DNA of 63,857 bases from Cyanobacteria bacterium M_surface_10_m2_179 (GCA_016882545.1 VGPW01000003.1:1-63857); one strand, 5' to 3'; counted from the stretch's first letter, positions 15,142 to 24,547 are shown. Made by a program: numbers and translations. The notes: a model not told the origin generated them from the sequence alone.

Positions 15142-16538
15142 GCCGGCAACTGCTGCCTGGCACCTGGGGCGGCGGCAGCCTCGAGGAGCTCGCCTGGCTC
15201 GCCCTGGCGGGAGCGGCGCTCAGCCTGATCCTCGTGGCCGGCCGCAGCATCGGGCGGCGCTTGCAGCTGAGGCTCTGGGGTGTGCCCGAAGCCCTGGTGG
15301 CGGGGCTGATCGGGCTGCTGGTGGCACCCGCCGGTCTGCTGCCCCTGCTGCCCGACCACCTGATGCAGCTGTGGGGAGAGCTACCGCTGGTGTTGCTCAC
15401 ACTCGTGTTCGGCTCCTTGATGCTGGGCAAGCCGCTGCCGCAGCTCGGCGGCCTCTGGCGCCCGGTGAGCGGCCAGGTGTGCTTGGCGCTGGTGCTGGCC
15501 TTCGGCCAATACGTGGTGGGCGGCCTGGCGGTGCTGCTGGTGCTCCAACCCCTGCTGGGCGTGAGTCCGGTGATGGCCTGTTTGATCGAAGTGGCCTACG
15601 AAGGTGGTCATGGATCGGCCGCTGCCATGGGGCCGAGCTATGCGGCCCTGGGATTTTCGGGCGGTCAGGATCTCGGCCTGGCGATGGCCACGGTGGGCCT
15701 GCTGAGCTCCACCCTGGTGGGCGGCGTGGTGGTGGTGCTGGGTCGGCAACGGGGCTGGCTCTTGGACCAGCTCACGCCCGCCAACCCGCAAGACGCGTCG
15801 TCGCAAGCCGCGAATGGATCCTCCAGCGCGGCCTCGCCAAGCTCCAGGCCCCCCTGGGCCGCCTGGGCTGTCAACCTCGCCCTGGTGGGCATCGCCGTGT
15901 TGATCGGCGTGGGGCTGCTGCAGCTGCTGCAACTGGGCACCGATGCGATCGGCGGTGGCGTCGCCGAGGTAGGGCAATCGCTGCCGGTGTTCCCGCTGGC
16001 GATCATCGGTTCGCTGCTGGTGCGCTGGCTGCTGGAGCGAACCAACACCAGCCACTGGGCTGCAGCGCCGATCCAAAGCGAAATCGGAACCCTCTCCGCC
16101 GACCTGCTGATCACCTCAGCAACGGCCTGCCTCAACCTGGCCTTGCTGGCGGCCGACTGGCTACCGCTCACGGTGCTCGCCCTGGCCGGGCTGATCTGGA
16201 ATCTGGGCGTCACGTTGCTGTTGGCGCCGCGACTGCTGCCCGCCGATTGGTTCGAGCGGGCGGTGCTGGAGTTCGGTCAGGCCACCGGCGTGGCGGCCTC
16301 GGGCCTGCTGCTGCTGCGCATGGCCGATCCCGATGACCACAGCCAGGCCCTGCCGGCCTTTTCCTTGAAACAACTGATGCTGCAGCCGTTCCTGGCCGGT
16401 GGCGTTGTCACCGTGGTGGCCCCCCTGGCCGTGGTGGGCTGGGGCCTGCCCACCTGGACAGGCTTTTGCTTCGCGCTCGTGGTGCTGGCCGGTGGAGCCG
16501 GCCTGCTCATAACCCAGCTGGGCCGACGCCCTGGCTAG
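15138..16538 (+). CDS. GltS-like sodium/glutamate symporter
   Basis: The 466-residue membrane protein has about ten to twelve hydrophobic helices in two repeats. The first repeat carries 'LIEVAYEGGHGSAAAMGPSYAALGF', which matches the re-entrant 'GGHGTA' motif of the ESS (GltS) family. The second repeat is diverged ('LEFGQATGVAASGLLLLRMADPDD'). GltS proteins import glutamate with sodium; substrate here is inferred only from the family. The start is GTG, overlapping the S9 peptidase stop (GTGA), so the two are coupled. The TAG stop shares CTAG with the convergent aldolase gene. Confidence 0.85.
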   Translation: MSRQLLPGTWGGGSLEELAWLALAGAALSLILVAGRSIGRRLQLRLWGVPEALVAGLIGLLVAPAGLLPLLPDHLMQLWGELPLVLLTLVFGSLMLGKPLPQLGGLWRPVSGQVCLALVLAFGQYVVGGLAVLLVLQPLLGVSPVMACLIEVAYEGGHGSAAAMGPSYAALGFSGGQDLGLAMATVGLLSSTLVGGVVVVLGRQRGWLLDQLTPANPQDASSQAANGSSSAASPSSRPPWAAWAVNLALVGIAVLIGVGLLQLLQLGTDAIGGGVAEVGQSLPVFPLAIIGSLLVRWLLERTNTSHWAAAPIQSEIGTLSADLLITSATACLNLALLAADWLPLTVLALAGLIWNLGVTLLLAPRLLPADWFERAVLEFGQATGVAASGLLLLRMADPDDHSQALPAFSLKQLMLQPFLAGGVVTVVAPLAVVGWGLPTWTGFCFALVVLAGGAGLLITQLGRRPG

Positions 16539-17203
16539 TTGCCGTAGAGCAGGGTGCGGAACTGATGGCGCACCTGCTCCATCTGCTCGCCGCTGAGCAG
16601 GGGCGGCGCACCGATCGCTCGGGCCTGCAGGTAGATGCGCGCCAGGGTTTCCACCTCCACCGCCAGGGCCAGGGCCCGATCGAGCGTCGGCCCCACCGCC
16701 ACCTGGCCGTGCTGCGCCATCAGGCAGGCCAGCCGGCCCTGCAACGCCTCCACCACCCCATCGGAGAGCGCCTGGGTGCCGAAGGTGGCGTAAGGCGCAC
16801 AGCGAATGTCGTGGCCGCCGGCCACTGCCGTCATGTAGTGGAACGACGGAATGCCACGGCCATGGCAGGCCAGGGCAGTGGCATGGATCGAATGGCAGTG
16901 CAACACCGCCTGCACCTCCGGCCGGCTGGCCAGCACATCGGCATGTAGCCGCCATTCCGACGACGGCCGCCGCGAGGGCCGGCCCGGCTCGGCTGGCTGC
17001 AGGGGCTTCCCGGCCAGATCCAGGGCCACCAGATCGGTGGGCTGCATCAGCTCGTAGGGCAGCGAACTGGGGGTGATCAGCATGCCGCCGGGGATGCGCA
17101 CCGAGAGGTTTCCCGAGGTGCCCTGGTTGATGCCGCTGCTCTGCATGCGGCGCGCCACCGTTACCAACTGCTGGCGCAACTCCTGTTCGCTCATCGCCAT
17201 CAC
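16535..17203 (-). CDS. Class II aldolase/adducin family protein, L-fuculose-phosphate aldolase-like (candidate Ald2)
   Basis: The 222-residue protein resembles FucA along most of its length: 'GINQGTSGNLSVR', 'GMLITPSSLPYE', 'PSSEWRLH' (catalytic Glu), 'VLHCHSIHATALA' (two zinc His), 'HYMTAVAGGHDIRCAPYATFGT' and 'QHGQVAVG' (third zinc His). These enzymes cleave sugar 1-phosphates to dihydroxyacetone phosphate and an aldehyde. Its ATG overlaps the mtnA stop (ATGA), so a role on 5-methylthioribulose-1-phosphate or 5-deoxyribulose-1-phosphate is more likely than on fuculose phosphate. MtnB dehydratases belong to the same superfamily and remain an alternative. Confidence 0.85.
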   Translation of the reverse strand: MMAMSEQELRQQLVTVARRMQSSGINQGTSGNLSVRIPGGMLITPSSLPYELMQPTDLVALDLAGKPLQPAEPGRPSRRPSSEWRLHADVLASRPEVQAVLHCHSIHATALACHGRGIPSFHYMTAVAGGHDIRCAPYATFGTQALSDGVVEALQGRLACLMAQHGQVAVGPTLDRALALAVEVETLARIYLQARAIGAPPLLSGEQMEQVRHQFRTLLYGN

Positions 17204-18300
17204 GAGTCGGTGTAGAGGCTGCGCAGGCCCGCCTCACTGGCCGGCGCCACACCGCGTTCGGTGATCAGGGCGCTCACCAGCCGCGCCGGGGTGACATCAA
17301 AGGCAGGGTTGAAGCCGGCGCTGCCATCGGGCGTGAGCTGCACCTGGCTCACCGCGCCATCGGCGCCGCGCCCCTGGATGTGGGTCACCTCGCTGGCGCT
17401 GCGGGCCTCGATCGGGATCTCGGCCACGCCGTCGTCGATCGTCCAGTCGATCGTGGAGGCGGGAAGGGCCACATAAAAGGGCACGTTGTTGTCGTGGGCG
17501 GCGAGGGCCTTGAGGTAGGTGCCGATCTTGTTGCACACATCGCCGCGGCGGGTGGTGCGGTCGGTGCCCACGATCACCGCATCCACCTGGCCGTGCTGCA
17601 TCAGGTGGCCGCCGGCGTTATCCACAATCACGGTGTGGGGCACGCCCTCCCGCCCCAGCTCATAGGCGGTGAGCGAGGCGCCCTGGTTGCGAGGGCGGGT
17701 TTCATCCACCCACACATGGATGTTGAGGCCGGCGCGGTGGGCCTTGTAGATGGGGGCGAGGGCCGTGCCCCAGTCCACCGTGGCCAGCCAGCCGGCGTTG
17801 CAGTGGGTGAGCACGTTGAACGGCTGCCCCTGGCGCTCCGCCGGCCGCGCCGCCGCCAGCTCCTGAAAGATGCGCAGGCCGTGCTCGCCGATCGCTTCGC
17901 ACATGGCCACGTCTTCATCGGCGATCGCCGCGGCCTCGGCCTTAGCCGCCTCGGCCCGCTGGGGCGGCGGCAGGGGCGCCACGCGATCGCGCACCCGCTG
18001 CAGCGCCCAGCGCAGGTTCACCGCCGTGGGCCGGGTGGCGTTGAGCTGCTCAAACGCCGCTGCCAGCGCGGCATCACCAGGGTCGGCCTGCAAGGCCAAC
18101 ATCAGCCCATAGGCCCCCGTCACCCCGATCAGCGGCGCACCCCGCACCACCATCGTGCGGATCGCCTCGGCCGCTTCATCGCAGCTGCGCAGCGTGCGGG
18201 TGGTGAAGCGATGCGGCAGCTGGATCTGATCGATCACCCCGATCGAGCCACCATCCGGCTCCAGCCAGATGGTGCGCCAGGCCTTGCCGTCGATCTTCAT
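17200..18300 (-). CDS. mtnA: S-methyl-5-thioribose-1-phosphate isomerase
   Basis: MtnA converts methylthioribose-1-phosphate to methylthioribulose-1-phosphate in salvage of methylthioadenosine, a by-product of polyamine and other SAM-using reactions. Family motifs are 'VVRGAPLIGVTGAYG', 'THCNAGWLATVDWGTAL' (catalytic Cys), 'VWVDETRPRNQGASLTAYEL' and 'VIVGTDRTTRRGDVCNKIGTY' (catalytic Asp). The ATG at 18300 (MKIDGKAWRTIWLEPDG) is preferred over the longer ORF because it matches the family N-terminus; it gives 366 residues. The FucA-like aldolase follows with a 4-nt overlap. Confidence 0.95.
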   Translation of the reverse strand: MKIDGKAWRTIWLEPDGGSIGVIDQIQLPHRFTTRTLRSCDEAAEAIRTMVVRGAPLIGVTGAYGLMLALQADPGDAALAAAFEQLNATRPTAVNLRWALQRVRDRVAPLPPPQRAEAAKAEAAAIADEDVAMCEAIGEHGLRIFQELAAARPAERQGQPFNVLTHCNAGWLATVDWGTALAPIYKAHRAGLNIHVWVDETRPRNQGASLTAYELGREGVPHTVIVDNAGGHLMQHGQVDAVIVGTDRTTRRGDVCNKIGTYLKALAAHDNNVPFYVALPASTIDWTIDDGVAEIPIEARSASEVTHIQGRGADGAVSQVQLTPDGSAGFNPAFDVTPARLVSALITERGVAPASEAGLRSLYTDS

Positions 18301-18351
18301 GGGGGTGCGCTGCCGGGGCCAATGCCCCATGCTGCCGCCCGACCGGAACGC

Positions 18352-18897
18352 TCAGGCGCGATCAATCCGCCGGTAGCCGAACCAATCCGGCACCTGGGGC
18401 TGGCTCCAACCCTCCGGATGGGGGCTGAGCTGCACATGCCAGCGCACACCGTTGAGCAGCTCCAGCTGCTCGAGGGCCAAGCAATCGTCCACGGCGCAGA
18501 GGTCGTCTTTGTGCTGCTGCAGGGCGCCCTGCAGCCATTGGCGCTTGGCGGCCGCCTTGGCCCCCTGGGAGGAGCGGGCCACCACCAAACCAAACTGGTG
18601 CAACTCCGCCAGCGCATCAGGGCGGTAGGCGCCCAGATTCACGAACCACAACCGCTCGGGCCTGGGCGCGGCCGGCTCGCGGCCGAGGCTCACCGCCCAG
18701 CCATCGATCGCCCGCACCGCCATATAGCTGTCCAGGTGCAGGCCCTCACGCCTCCCGAACCACTGGCGCCGCAGCTCCGGGAGGGTGTCGTCGATGCAGC
18801 CGCCCGCCACAAAGCGCACGTCGTGCAGCTCGATGTGACTGGTGGCGGTGCGGCCGCCCAACACCGCCAGATACAGCAGGGGGTTGGGCCACTCCAA
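18352..18897 (-). CDS. DUF1543 domain-containing protein
   Basis: The family pattern begins 'LLYLAVLGGRTATSHIELHDVRFVAG' and continues 'LPELRRQWFGRREGLHLDSYMAVRAIDGW', which matches the DUF1543 domain. The ORF track runs much further upstream, but the TTG at 18897 gives 'MEWPNPLLYLAVLGG', close to the domain start, for 181 residues. No signal peptide or membrane segment is seen. The function is unknown. It lies 51 nt upstream of mtnA on the same strand and could be in the same transcript. Confidence 0.75.
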   Translation of the reverse strand: MEWPNPLLYLAVLGGRTATSHIELHDVRFVAGGCIDDTLPELRRQWFGRREGLHLDSYMAVRAIDGWAVSLGREPAAPRPERLWFVNLGAYRPDALAELHQFGLVVARSSQGAKAAAKRQWLQGALQQHKDDLCAVDDCLALEQLELLNGVRWHVQLSPHPEGWSQPQVPDWFGYRRIDRA

Positions 18898-18956
18898 CGC
18901 TGGTCTGGATCTGGGATCGCCGCCAGCATCCCACCAGAGAGCGGGTGCGCGGTTCG

Positions 18957-19555
18957 ATGACAAGCGCTGCTGTGGATGTGCTGATCGTGGGGGCCGGCCT
19001 CTCCGGGCTGGTGGCCGCCCGCCGCCTCCAGCGCCAGGGGCTGAGCGTGCAGGTTTTGGAAGCCCGAACGCGCATCGGCGGGCGCATGGTGAGCCACACC
19101 CTGGGCGATGGCGCCGTGGTGGACCTGGGCGGCCAGTGGGGGGGCACAACCCATCACCGCTTTGCTGCGCTGCTGAGTGAGCTGGGCATCAGCCGCACCA
19201 CCAGCTACTACGCGGGAGACGGGATCTGGTGCTGGCCTCTCAACCGGAGGCGCAGCGCCGGGCCTGGATCCTGCAGGACCTCGCCACCTACTGGGCCCCC
19301 GAGGCGGCCGAACCGCTGGAGCTGGTGGTGCAAGTCTGGAACACCGAGCCCTTTAGCGGCGGCGGCTTCACCAGCTTCCTGGCCCCGGGCTGCTGGAGCA
19401 GCCATGCCCGCCTGGCGGCCGGCAGCGATGGCGGACCAGGCCCAGCCCACCACGGGCGGGTGTTCTGGGCGGGCAGCGAGGCATCCCCCCGCTGGCCCGG
19501 CTACTTCGAAGGCGCGATCGAAGCCGGTGAACGGGCCGCCCGTGCAACCGCTTAG
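18957..19555 (+). pseudogene. Flavin monoamine oxidase, internally deleted and frameshifted
   Basis: From the ATG at 18957 the frame encodes a FAD-binding N-terminus ('DVLIVGAGLSGLVAARRLQ' and 'EARTRIGGRM') up to 'YYAGDGIW'. Near 19225 the reading switches to another frame that encodes the C-terminal FAD-binding part: 'VFWAGSEASPRWPGYFEGAI'. A normal flavin amine oxidase has about 450-500 residues; roughly 250 from the middle (substrate domain) are missing and the two ends are out of frame. So an internal deletion has destroyed the gene. The ORF-track entry of 257 aa reads through the wrong frame after the break. Confidence 0.85.
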
Positions 19556-19627
19556 CTGCTGGGGCCAGACGGCACGAACAACCACACGTCAGGCTGGGAT
19601 GAGCCGGTGGATTGAGGCGAGCGCAGC

Positions 19628-19729
19628 GTGGACTTGTTCGAGCGGCAATGGAGCTCCTACCGGGCCGTGGTGGAGCAGGACCCGATGGAGCACCGCGCCG
19701 CGGCGATGGCGGTGTTAGCGCCGGCCTAG
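19628..19729 (+). pseudogene. Truncated SAM-dependent methyltransferase N-terminus (remnant)
   Basis: The short reading frame from GTG 19628 encodes 'VDLFERQWSSYRAVVEQDPM' followed by 'EHRAAAMAVLAPA' and a stop. 'LFERQWxxYRAVVxxDxMEH' is the start of a class of methyltransferases I associate with picocyanobacteria; the SAM-binding Rossmann domain that should follow is absent. It sits directly after the amine-oxidase pseudogene and ends in the CTAG shared with sufS. It is most likely the residue of a deletion. Confidence 0.5.
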
Positions 19730-21015
19730 CTGTGTTCGCGCAGGAAGCTGATCGAGCCCTGGAGCTCGTCGGCGAAGCGATCGATCTCCTCGAGGGTGGT
19801 GGTGAAGCTGAGGCTGGCCCGCGCTGAGGCGCTCAGGCCGTAGTGGCGATGCAGCGGCTGGGTGCAGTGATGGCCGCTGCGGATGCAGATCCCGGCTGAA
19901 TCCAGCAGCGCTGAGATGTCGTTGGCGTGCACGCCCTCCACGTGGAAGGCCGCCAACGCAGCGCGATCGGGCTGCTGCCCCGGCGTGGGGCCAAGGATGC
20001 GCAACCCATCCACCGCTTGCAGCCGCGCAAACAGATGCCGGGTGAGGTGCTGCTCCCAGGCGTGGATGCGCTCCATCCCGATCGCCTGGAGGTAGTCGAT
20101 GGCAGCGCCCATGCCGATGGCCTCGCCGATGGCCGGCGTGCCGGCTTCAAATTTGTGGGGCAGCCCGGCCCAGGTGCTGTGGTCGAGGTAAACGTCCTGG
20201 ATCATTTCGCCGCCCCCCAGGAACGGAGGCATCGCCTCCAGCAACGCCTCGCGGCCCCAGAGGAAACCCATTCCGGTGGGCCCGCACAGCTTGTGGGAGC
20301 TGCCCACCAGAAAATCAGCGCCCAGCTGGCGCACGTTCACCGGTAGATGCGGCAGGCTCTGACAGGCATCCACCAACACCAGCGCGCCGGCGGCGTGGGC
20401 CAGGGCCGCCACCGCGGCGATCGGGTTGAGGCACCCAAGGGTGTTGCTCACCTGCACCAGGCTCACCAGCCGGGTGCGCTCGCTGATCTTGCTGCGCAGG
20501 TCGTCGAGATCCAGCTCACCGCTCGCGCTGAGGCCGGCGTGGCGCAGCACGCAGCCGGTGCGATCGGCCAACAGCTGCCAGGGCACCAGGTTGCTGTGGT
20601 GCTCCATCACCGTGAGCAGCACCTCATCGCCGGGGCGCAGGTTGGCTTCCCCCCAGCTGCGGGCCACCAGATTGATCGCCTCGCTGGCGTTGCGGGTGAA
20701 CACGATCTCGTTGGGGCTGCTCGCGCCCACAAAGGCCGCCGCCTTGGCGCGTGCCCCTTCAAAACCCTCGGTGGCGCGGGCGCTCAACTGGTGGGCGCCG
20801 CGGTGCACGTTGGCGTTGTCGTGGTCGTAGTAGTGCTGGAGCGCCTCGAGCACCTGGCGCGGCTTCTGGCTGGTGGCGGCGTGATCGAGATAGATCAGCG
20901 GCTGCCCCAGGCAAGCGGTCTGCGCCAGCAGCGGGAAATCGGGTCGGGTGAGCGCCGCCAGATCGTCGGGCTGCGCCACAACACCCATGGGTGGTGCGGA
21001 GAGAGTGGTGGTCAT
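19726..21015 (-). CDS. sufS: Cysteine desulfurase SufS
   Basis: SufS takes sulfur from L-cysteine with PLP and supplies it for Fe-S assembly. Visible are 'YLDHAATSQKPRQVLEAL', 'NVHRGAHQLS', 'HHSNLVPWQLLA', the PLP lysine in 'GSSHKLCGPTGMGFLWG', and the persulfide cysteine in 'IRSGHHCTQPLHRHYG' (group II desulfurase). The ATG at 21015 (MTTTLSAPPMG) overlaps the sufD stop as ATGA and is preferred over the longer ORF; it gives 429 residues. It is the last gene of the ftrC-sufB-sufC-sufD-sufS array. Confidence 0.96.
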   Translation of the reverse strand: MTTTLSAPPMGVVAQPDDLAALTRPDFPLLAQTACLGQPLIYLDHAATSQKPRQVLEALQHYYDHDNANVHRGAHQLSARATEGFEGARAKAAAFVGASSPNEIVFTRNASEAINLVARSWGEANLRPGDEVLLTVMEHHSNLVPWQLLADRTGCVLRHAGLSASGELDLDDLRSKISERTRLVSLVQVSNTLGCLNPIAAVAALAHAAGALVLVDACQSLPHLPVNVRQLGADFLVGSSHKLCGPTGMGFLWGREALLEAMPPFLGGGEMIQDVYLDHSTWAGLPHKFEAGTPAIGEAIGMGAAIDYLQAIGMERIHAWEQHLTRHLFARLQAVDGLRILGPTPGQQPDRAALAAFHVEGVHANDISALLDSAGICIRSGHHCTQPLHRHYGLSASARASLSFTTTLEEIDRFADELQGSISFLREHS

Positions 21016-22247
21016 GCCCGCGCCTCCAGCAAACGCTCCAGCGGGCACCAGGCGCGAGCCGCGGCGGGCAGATCCCGCAGCACCTCCTCGCAGAAGGCAC
21101 GCTGCAGCAGGCCAGCCGCCTGGTCGGCGCCGATGCCGCGGCTCTGCAGATAGAAGAGCTCATCGGTTTGCAGGCTGCTCACCGTGGCGCCATGGGCGCA
21201 CTTCACGTCGTCGGCCACGATCTCCAGCTCCGGCTTGGTGTCGATCCTGGCGCGATCGGAGAGCAAGAGGGTGCGGCTGAGCTGGGCGGCGTTGGTGCGT
21301 TGGGCCTCCCGGGGCACGCGCACGGCACCGTTGAACACACTGCGGCCCTGACCAGCCGCCACGGCCTTGTGCAGCTGATCCAGCTGCCCTTCCGGGCCTC
21401 GAAACTCCAGCTGGCTGTGGGTGTCGGCAATCTGCTGACCATCCACCACCTGCAGGCCCCGCAGGATGGTGTGGGCACCCCCATCCACCTGCACCACCCG
21501 CGGCTCCAGGCGCGCCAGACCCCAACCGGCCACCACCTGGCTCAGGCTCACCTGGCTTTCCGGTTCCTGCTCGATGGCCAGGTGGGCCAACAGCGCCGCA
21601 TCGGAGCGCCCGAAGGCCACGAGTCCGTGCTGCAGGCGGGCACTGCGGGCCAGATGCACCTCCACCACCAGGCTGTGCAACCCGGCCGCCTCGGCACTCA
21701 CCAGCTGCGAGAGATCGAGCTCGGCCTTCTCTTCCAGCAGCAGCAACAGCCGCAAGGGCTGCAAGCCCTCACCCGCTGCGCTGATCAACTCAAGGTTCAC
21801 CCGCTGGCGACTGGCCACCCGTAGGGCGAGCACCCGCTCCGCACAGGCCTGGTTGAGCTCCACAGGCCAGTGCTGCTCACAGCCTGTGGCCGCCAGGGTG
21901 TGGCCTAACCCCTGGGCGAGGTCGGTGGGTGTGAGCGCCTGCAAACCAGCCGGCAGCTCCACACCCTGCAGGGGATCTTCCCGGCCGTTCCAGTGCAGCC
22001 GCAGCGCACCGGGCTGGGGGGCCGGAAGCGGCCGCTCAACCGCTGCCGCCACGGACGCAACCGGCAGCTGGGCCAGAAGCGAGAGATCGGTGAACCGCCA
22101 CTCCTCAGCGCGCGCGGCAGGCAAGGGTGTGCGGGCCAGAGCGGCACGGCCGCGCTGTTGCACCGGCCCCAGCTCACCAGCGGGAGCCGGCAACGCCGCC
22201 AGCCAGGGCTCCACCCAGAGCTGCCGGGTGCTGGTGCTGGCGACCAT
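21012..22247 (-). CDS. sufD: Fe-S cluster assembly protein SufD
   Basis: SufD pairs with SufB and SufC in the scaffold complex that builds Fe-S clusters. The 411-residue protein has the SufBD beta-helix pattern, with '[31 protein letters not shown]' near the C-terminus as the family hallmark. The N-terminal 100 residues ('EEWRFTDLSLLAQL') are the usual SufD extension. The start ATG at 22247 overlaps the sufC stop by one base. Gene order sufB-sufC-sufD-sufS is standard. Confidence 0.95.
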   Translation of the reverse strand: MVASTSTRQLWVEPWLAALPAPAGELGPVQQRGRAALARTPLPAARAEEWRFTDLSLLAQLPVASVAAAVERPLPAPQPGALRLHWNGREDPLQGVELPAGLQALTPTDLAQGLGHTLAATGCEQHWPVELNQACAERVLALRVASRQRVNLELISAAGEGLQPLRLLLLLEEKAELDLSQLVSAEAAGLHSLVVEVHLARSARLQHGLVAFGRSDAALLAHLAIEQEPESQVSLSQVVAGWGLARLEPRVVQVDGGAHTILRGLQVVDGQQIADTHSQLEFRGPEGQLDQLHKAVAAGQGRSVFNGAVRVPREAQRTNAAQLSRTLLLSDRARIDTKPELEIVADDVKCAHGATVSSLQTDELFYLQSRGIGADQAAGLLQRAFCEEVLRDLPAAARAWCPLERLLEARA

Positions 22248-23041
22248 CAGGCCACCTCCGCCGCCAAGGCGGCCAGCTCCTGATCCACCCAGTCATAGCC
22301 GCGCTGCTCGAGCTCGAGGGCCAGCTCTTTGCCGCCGGTACGCAGGATCCGGCCTGCGGCCATCACGTGCACGTAGTCGGGGGTGATCGCATCCAGCAGG
22401 CGCTGGTAGTGAGTGATCAGCAGCGTGGCGTTATCGGCATTGGCGAGCTGATTCACACCGCCGGCCACGATGCGCAGCGCATCGATATCGAGGCCTGAAT
22501 CGGTTTCATCGAGGATCGCCACCAGAGGCTCTAGCAGCGCCATCTGGAGGATCTCGTTGCGCTTTTTCTCGCCGCCGCTGAAGCCCTCGTTCACGGAACG
22601 ATCCAGGAAGGCAGGATCCATCTGCACCACCTTCAGCCGCTCGCGCACCAGATCTTCGAAGGCAAAGGTGTCGAGCTCCTCGTGGCCCTGCTCGGTGCGG
22701 CGGGCATTGGTGGCCACCCGCAGGAATTCGAGGTTGCTCACCCCGGGGATTTCCACTGGATATTGGAAGCCGAGGAACACCCCGATCCGAGCCCGCTGCT
22801 CAGGATCAAGCTCGAGCAGGTTGTCGCCCCGGTAGGTCACGCTGCCGCCGGTAACGGTGTAAGCAGGGTGACCGGCCAACACTTTGGAGAGCGTGCTCTT
22901 GCCGCTGCCATTGCGGCCCATCACCGCATGGATCTCGCCGGCACGAATGGTGAGATTCACGCCCTTGAGGATCGCCTTGTCCTCCACCCGGGCGTGCAGA
23001 TCCCGGATCTCAAGCAGAACGGGGGCGTCGGGGCGAATCAC
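22247..23041 (-). CDS. sufC: Fe-S cluster assembly ATPase SufC
   Basis: SufC is the soluble ABC-type ATPase that drives the SufBCD scaffold. It shows Walker A '[16 protein letters not shown]', the SufC-specific '[20 protein letters not shown]', signature '[15 protein letters not shown]' and Walker B '[17 protein letters not shown]'. The start is GTG at 23041, giving 264 residues. It lies between sufB (53 nt upstream) and sufD. Confidence 0.97.
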   Translation of the reverse strand: MIRPDAPVLLEIRDLHARVEDKAILKGVNLTIRAGEIHAVMGRNGSGKSTLSKVLAGHPAYTVTGGSVTYRGDNLLELDPEQRARIGVFLGFQYPVEIPGVSNLEFLRVATNARRTEQGHEELDTFAFEDLVRERLKVVQMDPAFLDRSVNEGFSGGEKKRNEILQMALLEPLVAILDETDSGLDIDALRIVAGGVNQLANADNATLLITHYQRLLDAITPDYVHVMAAGRILRTGGKELALELEQRGYDWVDQELAALAAEVA

Positions 23042-23094
23042 GGTGTTGGCGAAAAAGAACGACAGCGAGAAGCAGAGGAAATGGCGCCCTGGGC

Positions 23095-24537
23095 TCAGCC
23101 CACGGAACCCTCCAACTTGAGGGCGAGCAGCTTGTCGGCTTCAGCCGCGAATTCCATCGGCAGCTGATTGAACACATCGCGGCAGAAACCGCTCACCATC
23201 ATCGAAACAGCCTCTTCAAAACCGATGCCTCGGCTCTGGAGGTAGAAGAGCTGATCTTCGGAGATGCGGCAAGTGCTGGCCTCATGCTCCACCGAAGCCT
23301 GGGGCTGCTGGGAGCGGATATAGGGGTAGGTGTTGGCGGCGGCCTGATCGCCGATCAACATCGAATCGCACTGGCTGTAGTTGCGGGCGCCCACGGCTTT
23401 CGGGCCGATCTGCACCAAGCCTCGGTAGCTGTTGGCGGAGCGACCGGCGCTGATGCCCTTGCTCACGATCGTGGAGCGGGTGCGGGGCCCCACGTGAATC
23501 ATTTTGGTGCCCGTATCAGCCTGCTGCTTGTTGTTGGTGAGCGCCACGGAATAAAACTCACCCACGGAATCCGCCCCCTGCAGCACGCAGCTCGGATACT
23601 TCCAGGTGATGGCTGAACCGGTTTCCACCTGGGTCCAGCTGATCTTGCTGCGATCGCCGCGGCACTGGCCACGCTTGGTCACGAAGTTGTAGATCCCACC
23701 CACACCGTTTTCATCACCGGCATACCAGTTTTGAACCGTTGAATATTTGATCGAGGCATCCTCGAGCACCACCAGTTCCACCACAGCGGCGTGCAGCTGA
23801 TTGGTGTCGAACATCGGCGCGGTGCAACCCTCGAGATAGCTCACCGAAGCGCCTTGCTCCGCCACGATCAGAGTGCGCTCGAACTGGCCGGTGTCGCCGG
23901 AGTTGATCCGGAAATAGGTGGAGAGCTCCATCGGACACTCCACACCCTTCGGGATGAACACGAAGGAGCCGTCGCTGAACACCGCGGAATTGAGCGCCGC
24001 GAAATAGTTGTCGTTGCTCGGCACCACCGTGCCCAGATAACGCTCAATCAGCTCCGGGTGATCCTTCACCGCTTCACTGATCGAGCAGAAGATCACACCG
24101 TGCTCAGCGAGCTTCTCCTTGTAGGTAGTGGCAATCGACACGCTGTCGAACACCGCATCCACCGCCACATTGGAGAGGCGCTTCTGCTCGCTCAGCGGAA
24201 TACCGAGCTTGTCGAAAGTTTCCAGCAGCTTGGGGTCCACCTCATCGAGGCTGGCCTTCTTCTGTTGCTGCTTGGGAGCGGCGTAATAAACAACATCTTG
24301 GTAGTCGATCGGCGGGTAGCCGAGCGCAGCCCAATCGGGCTCCTGCATCTGGAGCCACTGCCGATAGGCCCGCAGCCGAAACTCCAGCAGAAAGGCCGGC
24401 TCCTCCTTCTTGCTGGAGATCAGCCGCACCACATCCTCGCTGAGGCCTTTGGCGATCTTTTCAGTTTCGATATCGGTGACGAAGCCGTATTTGTACGGCT
24501 GACTCACCAAATCACCAACGGCCTGCGAGCTGCTCAT
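23095..24537 (-). CDS. sufB: Fe-S cluster assembly protein SufB
   Basis: SufB is the scaffold subunit on which nascent Fe-S clusters are built. The 480-residue protein contains '[27 protein letters not shown]' at the N-terminus, the central '[29 protein letters not shown]', and '[30 protein letters not shown]' at the C-terminus, all highly conserved. The ATG at 24537 ([11 protein letters not shown]) is used; a TTG lies one codon upstream. ftrC ends 10 nt upstream of this start, so the two are very likely on one transcript. Confidence 0.98.
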   Translation of the reverse strand: MSSSQAVGDLVSQPYKYGFVTDIETEKIAKGLSEDVVRLISSKKEEPAFLLEFRLRAYRQWLQMQEPDWAALGYPPIDYQDVVYYAAPKQQQKKASLDEVDPKLLETFDKLGIPLSEQKRLSNVAVDAVFDSVSIATTYKEKLAEHGVIFCSISEAVKDHPELIERYLGTVVPSNDNYFAALNSAVFSDGSFVFIPKGVECPMELSTYFRINSGDTGQFERTLIVAEQGASVSYLEGCTAPMFDTNQLHAAVVELVVLEDASIKYSTVQNWYAGDENGVGGIYNFVTKRGQCRGDRSKISWTQVETGSAITWKYPSCVLQGADSVGEFYSVALTNNKQQADTGTKMIHVGPRTRSTIVSKGISAGRSANSYRGLVQIGPKAVGARNYSQCDSMLIGDQAAANTYPYIRSQQPQASVEHEASTCRISEDQLFYLQSRGIGFEEAVSMMVSGFCRDVFNQLPMEFAAEADKLLALKLEGSVG

Positions 24538-24547
24538 CAATGCAACC

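Noticed and set aside
17380-18960. 526-codon ORF on the plus strand
   Set aside because: It is antisense to mtnA and the DUF1543 gene and has the His/Pro/Gly/Gln-rich composition of shadow frames in GC-rich DNA, with no motif.
18945-19718. 257-residue ORF as an intact oxidoreductase
   Set aside because: After about residue 93 it runs in the wrong frame; the true C-terminal FAD motif is in another frame, so the gene is broken.
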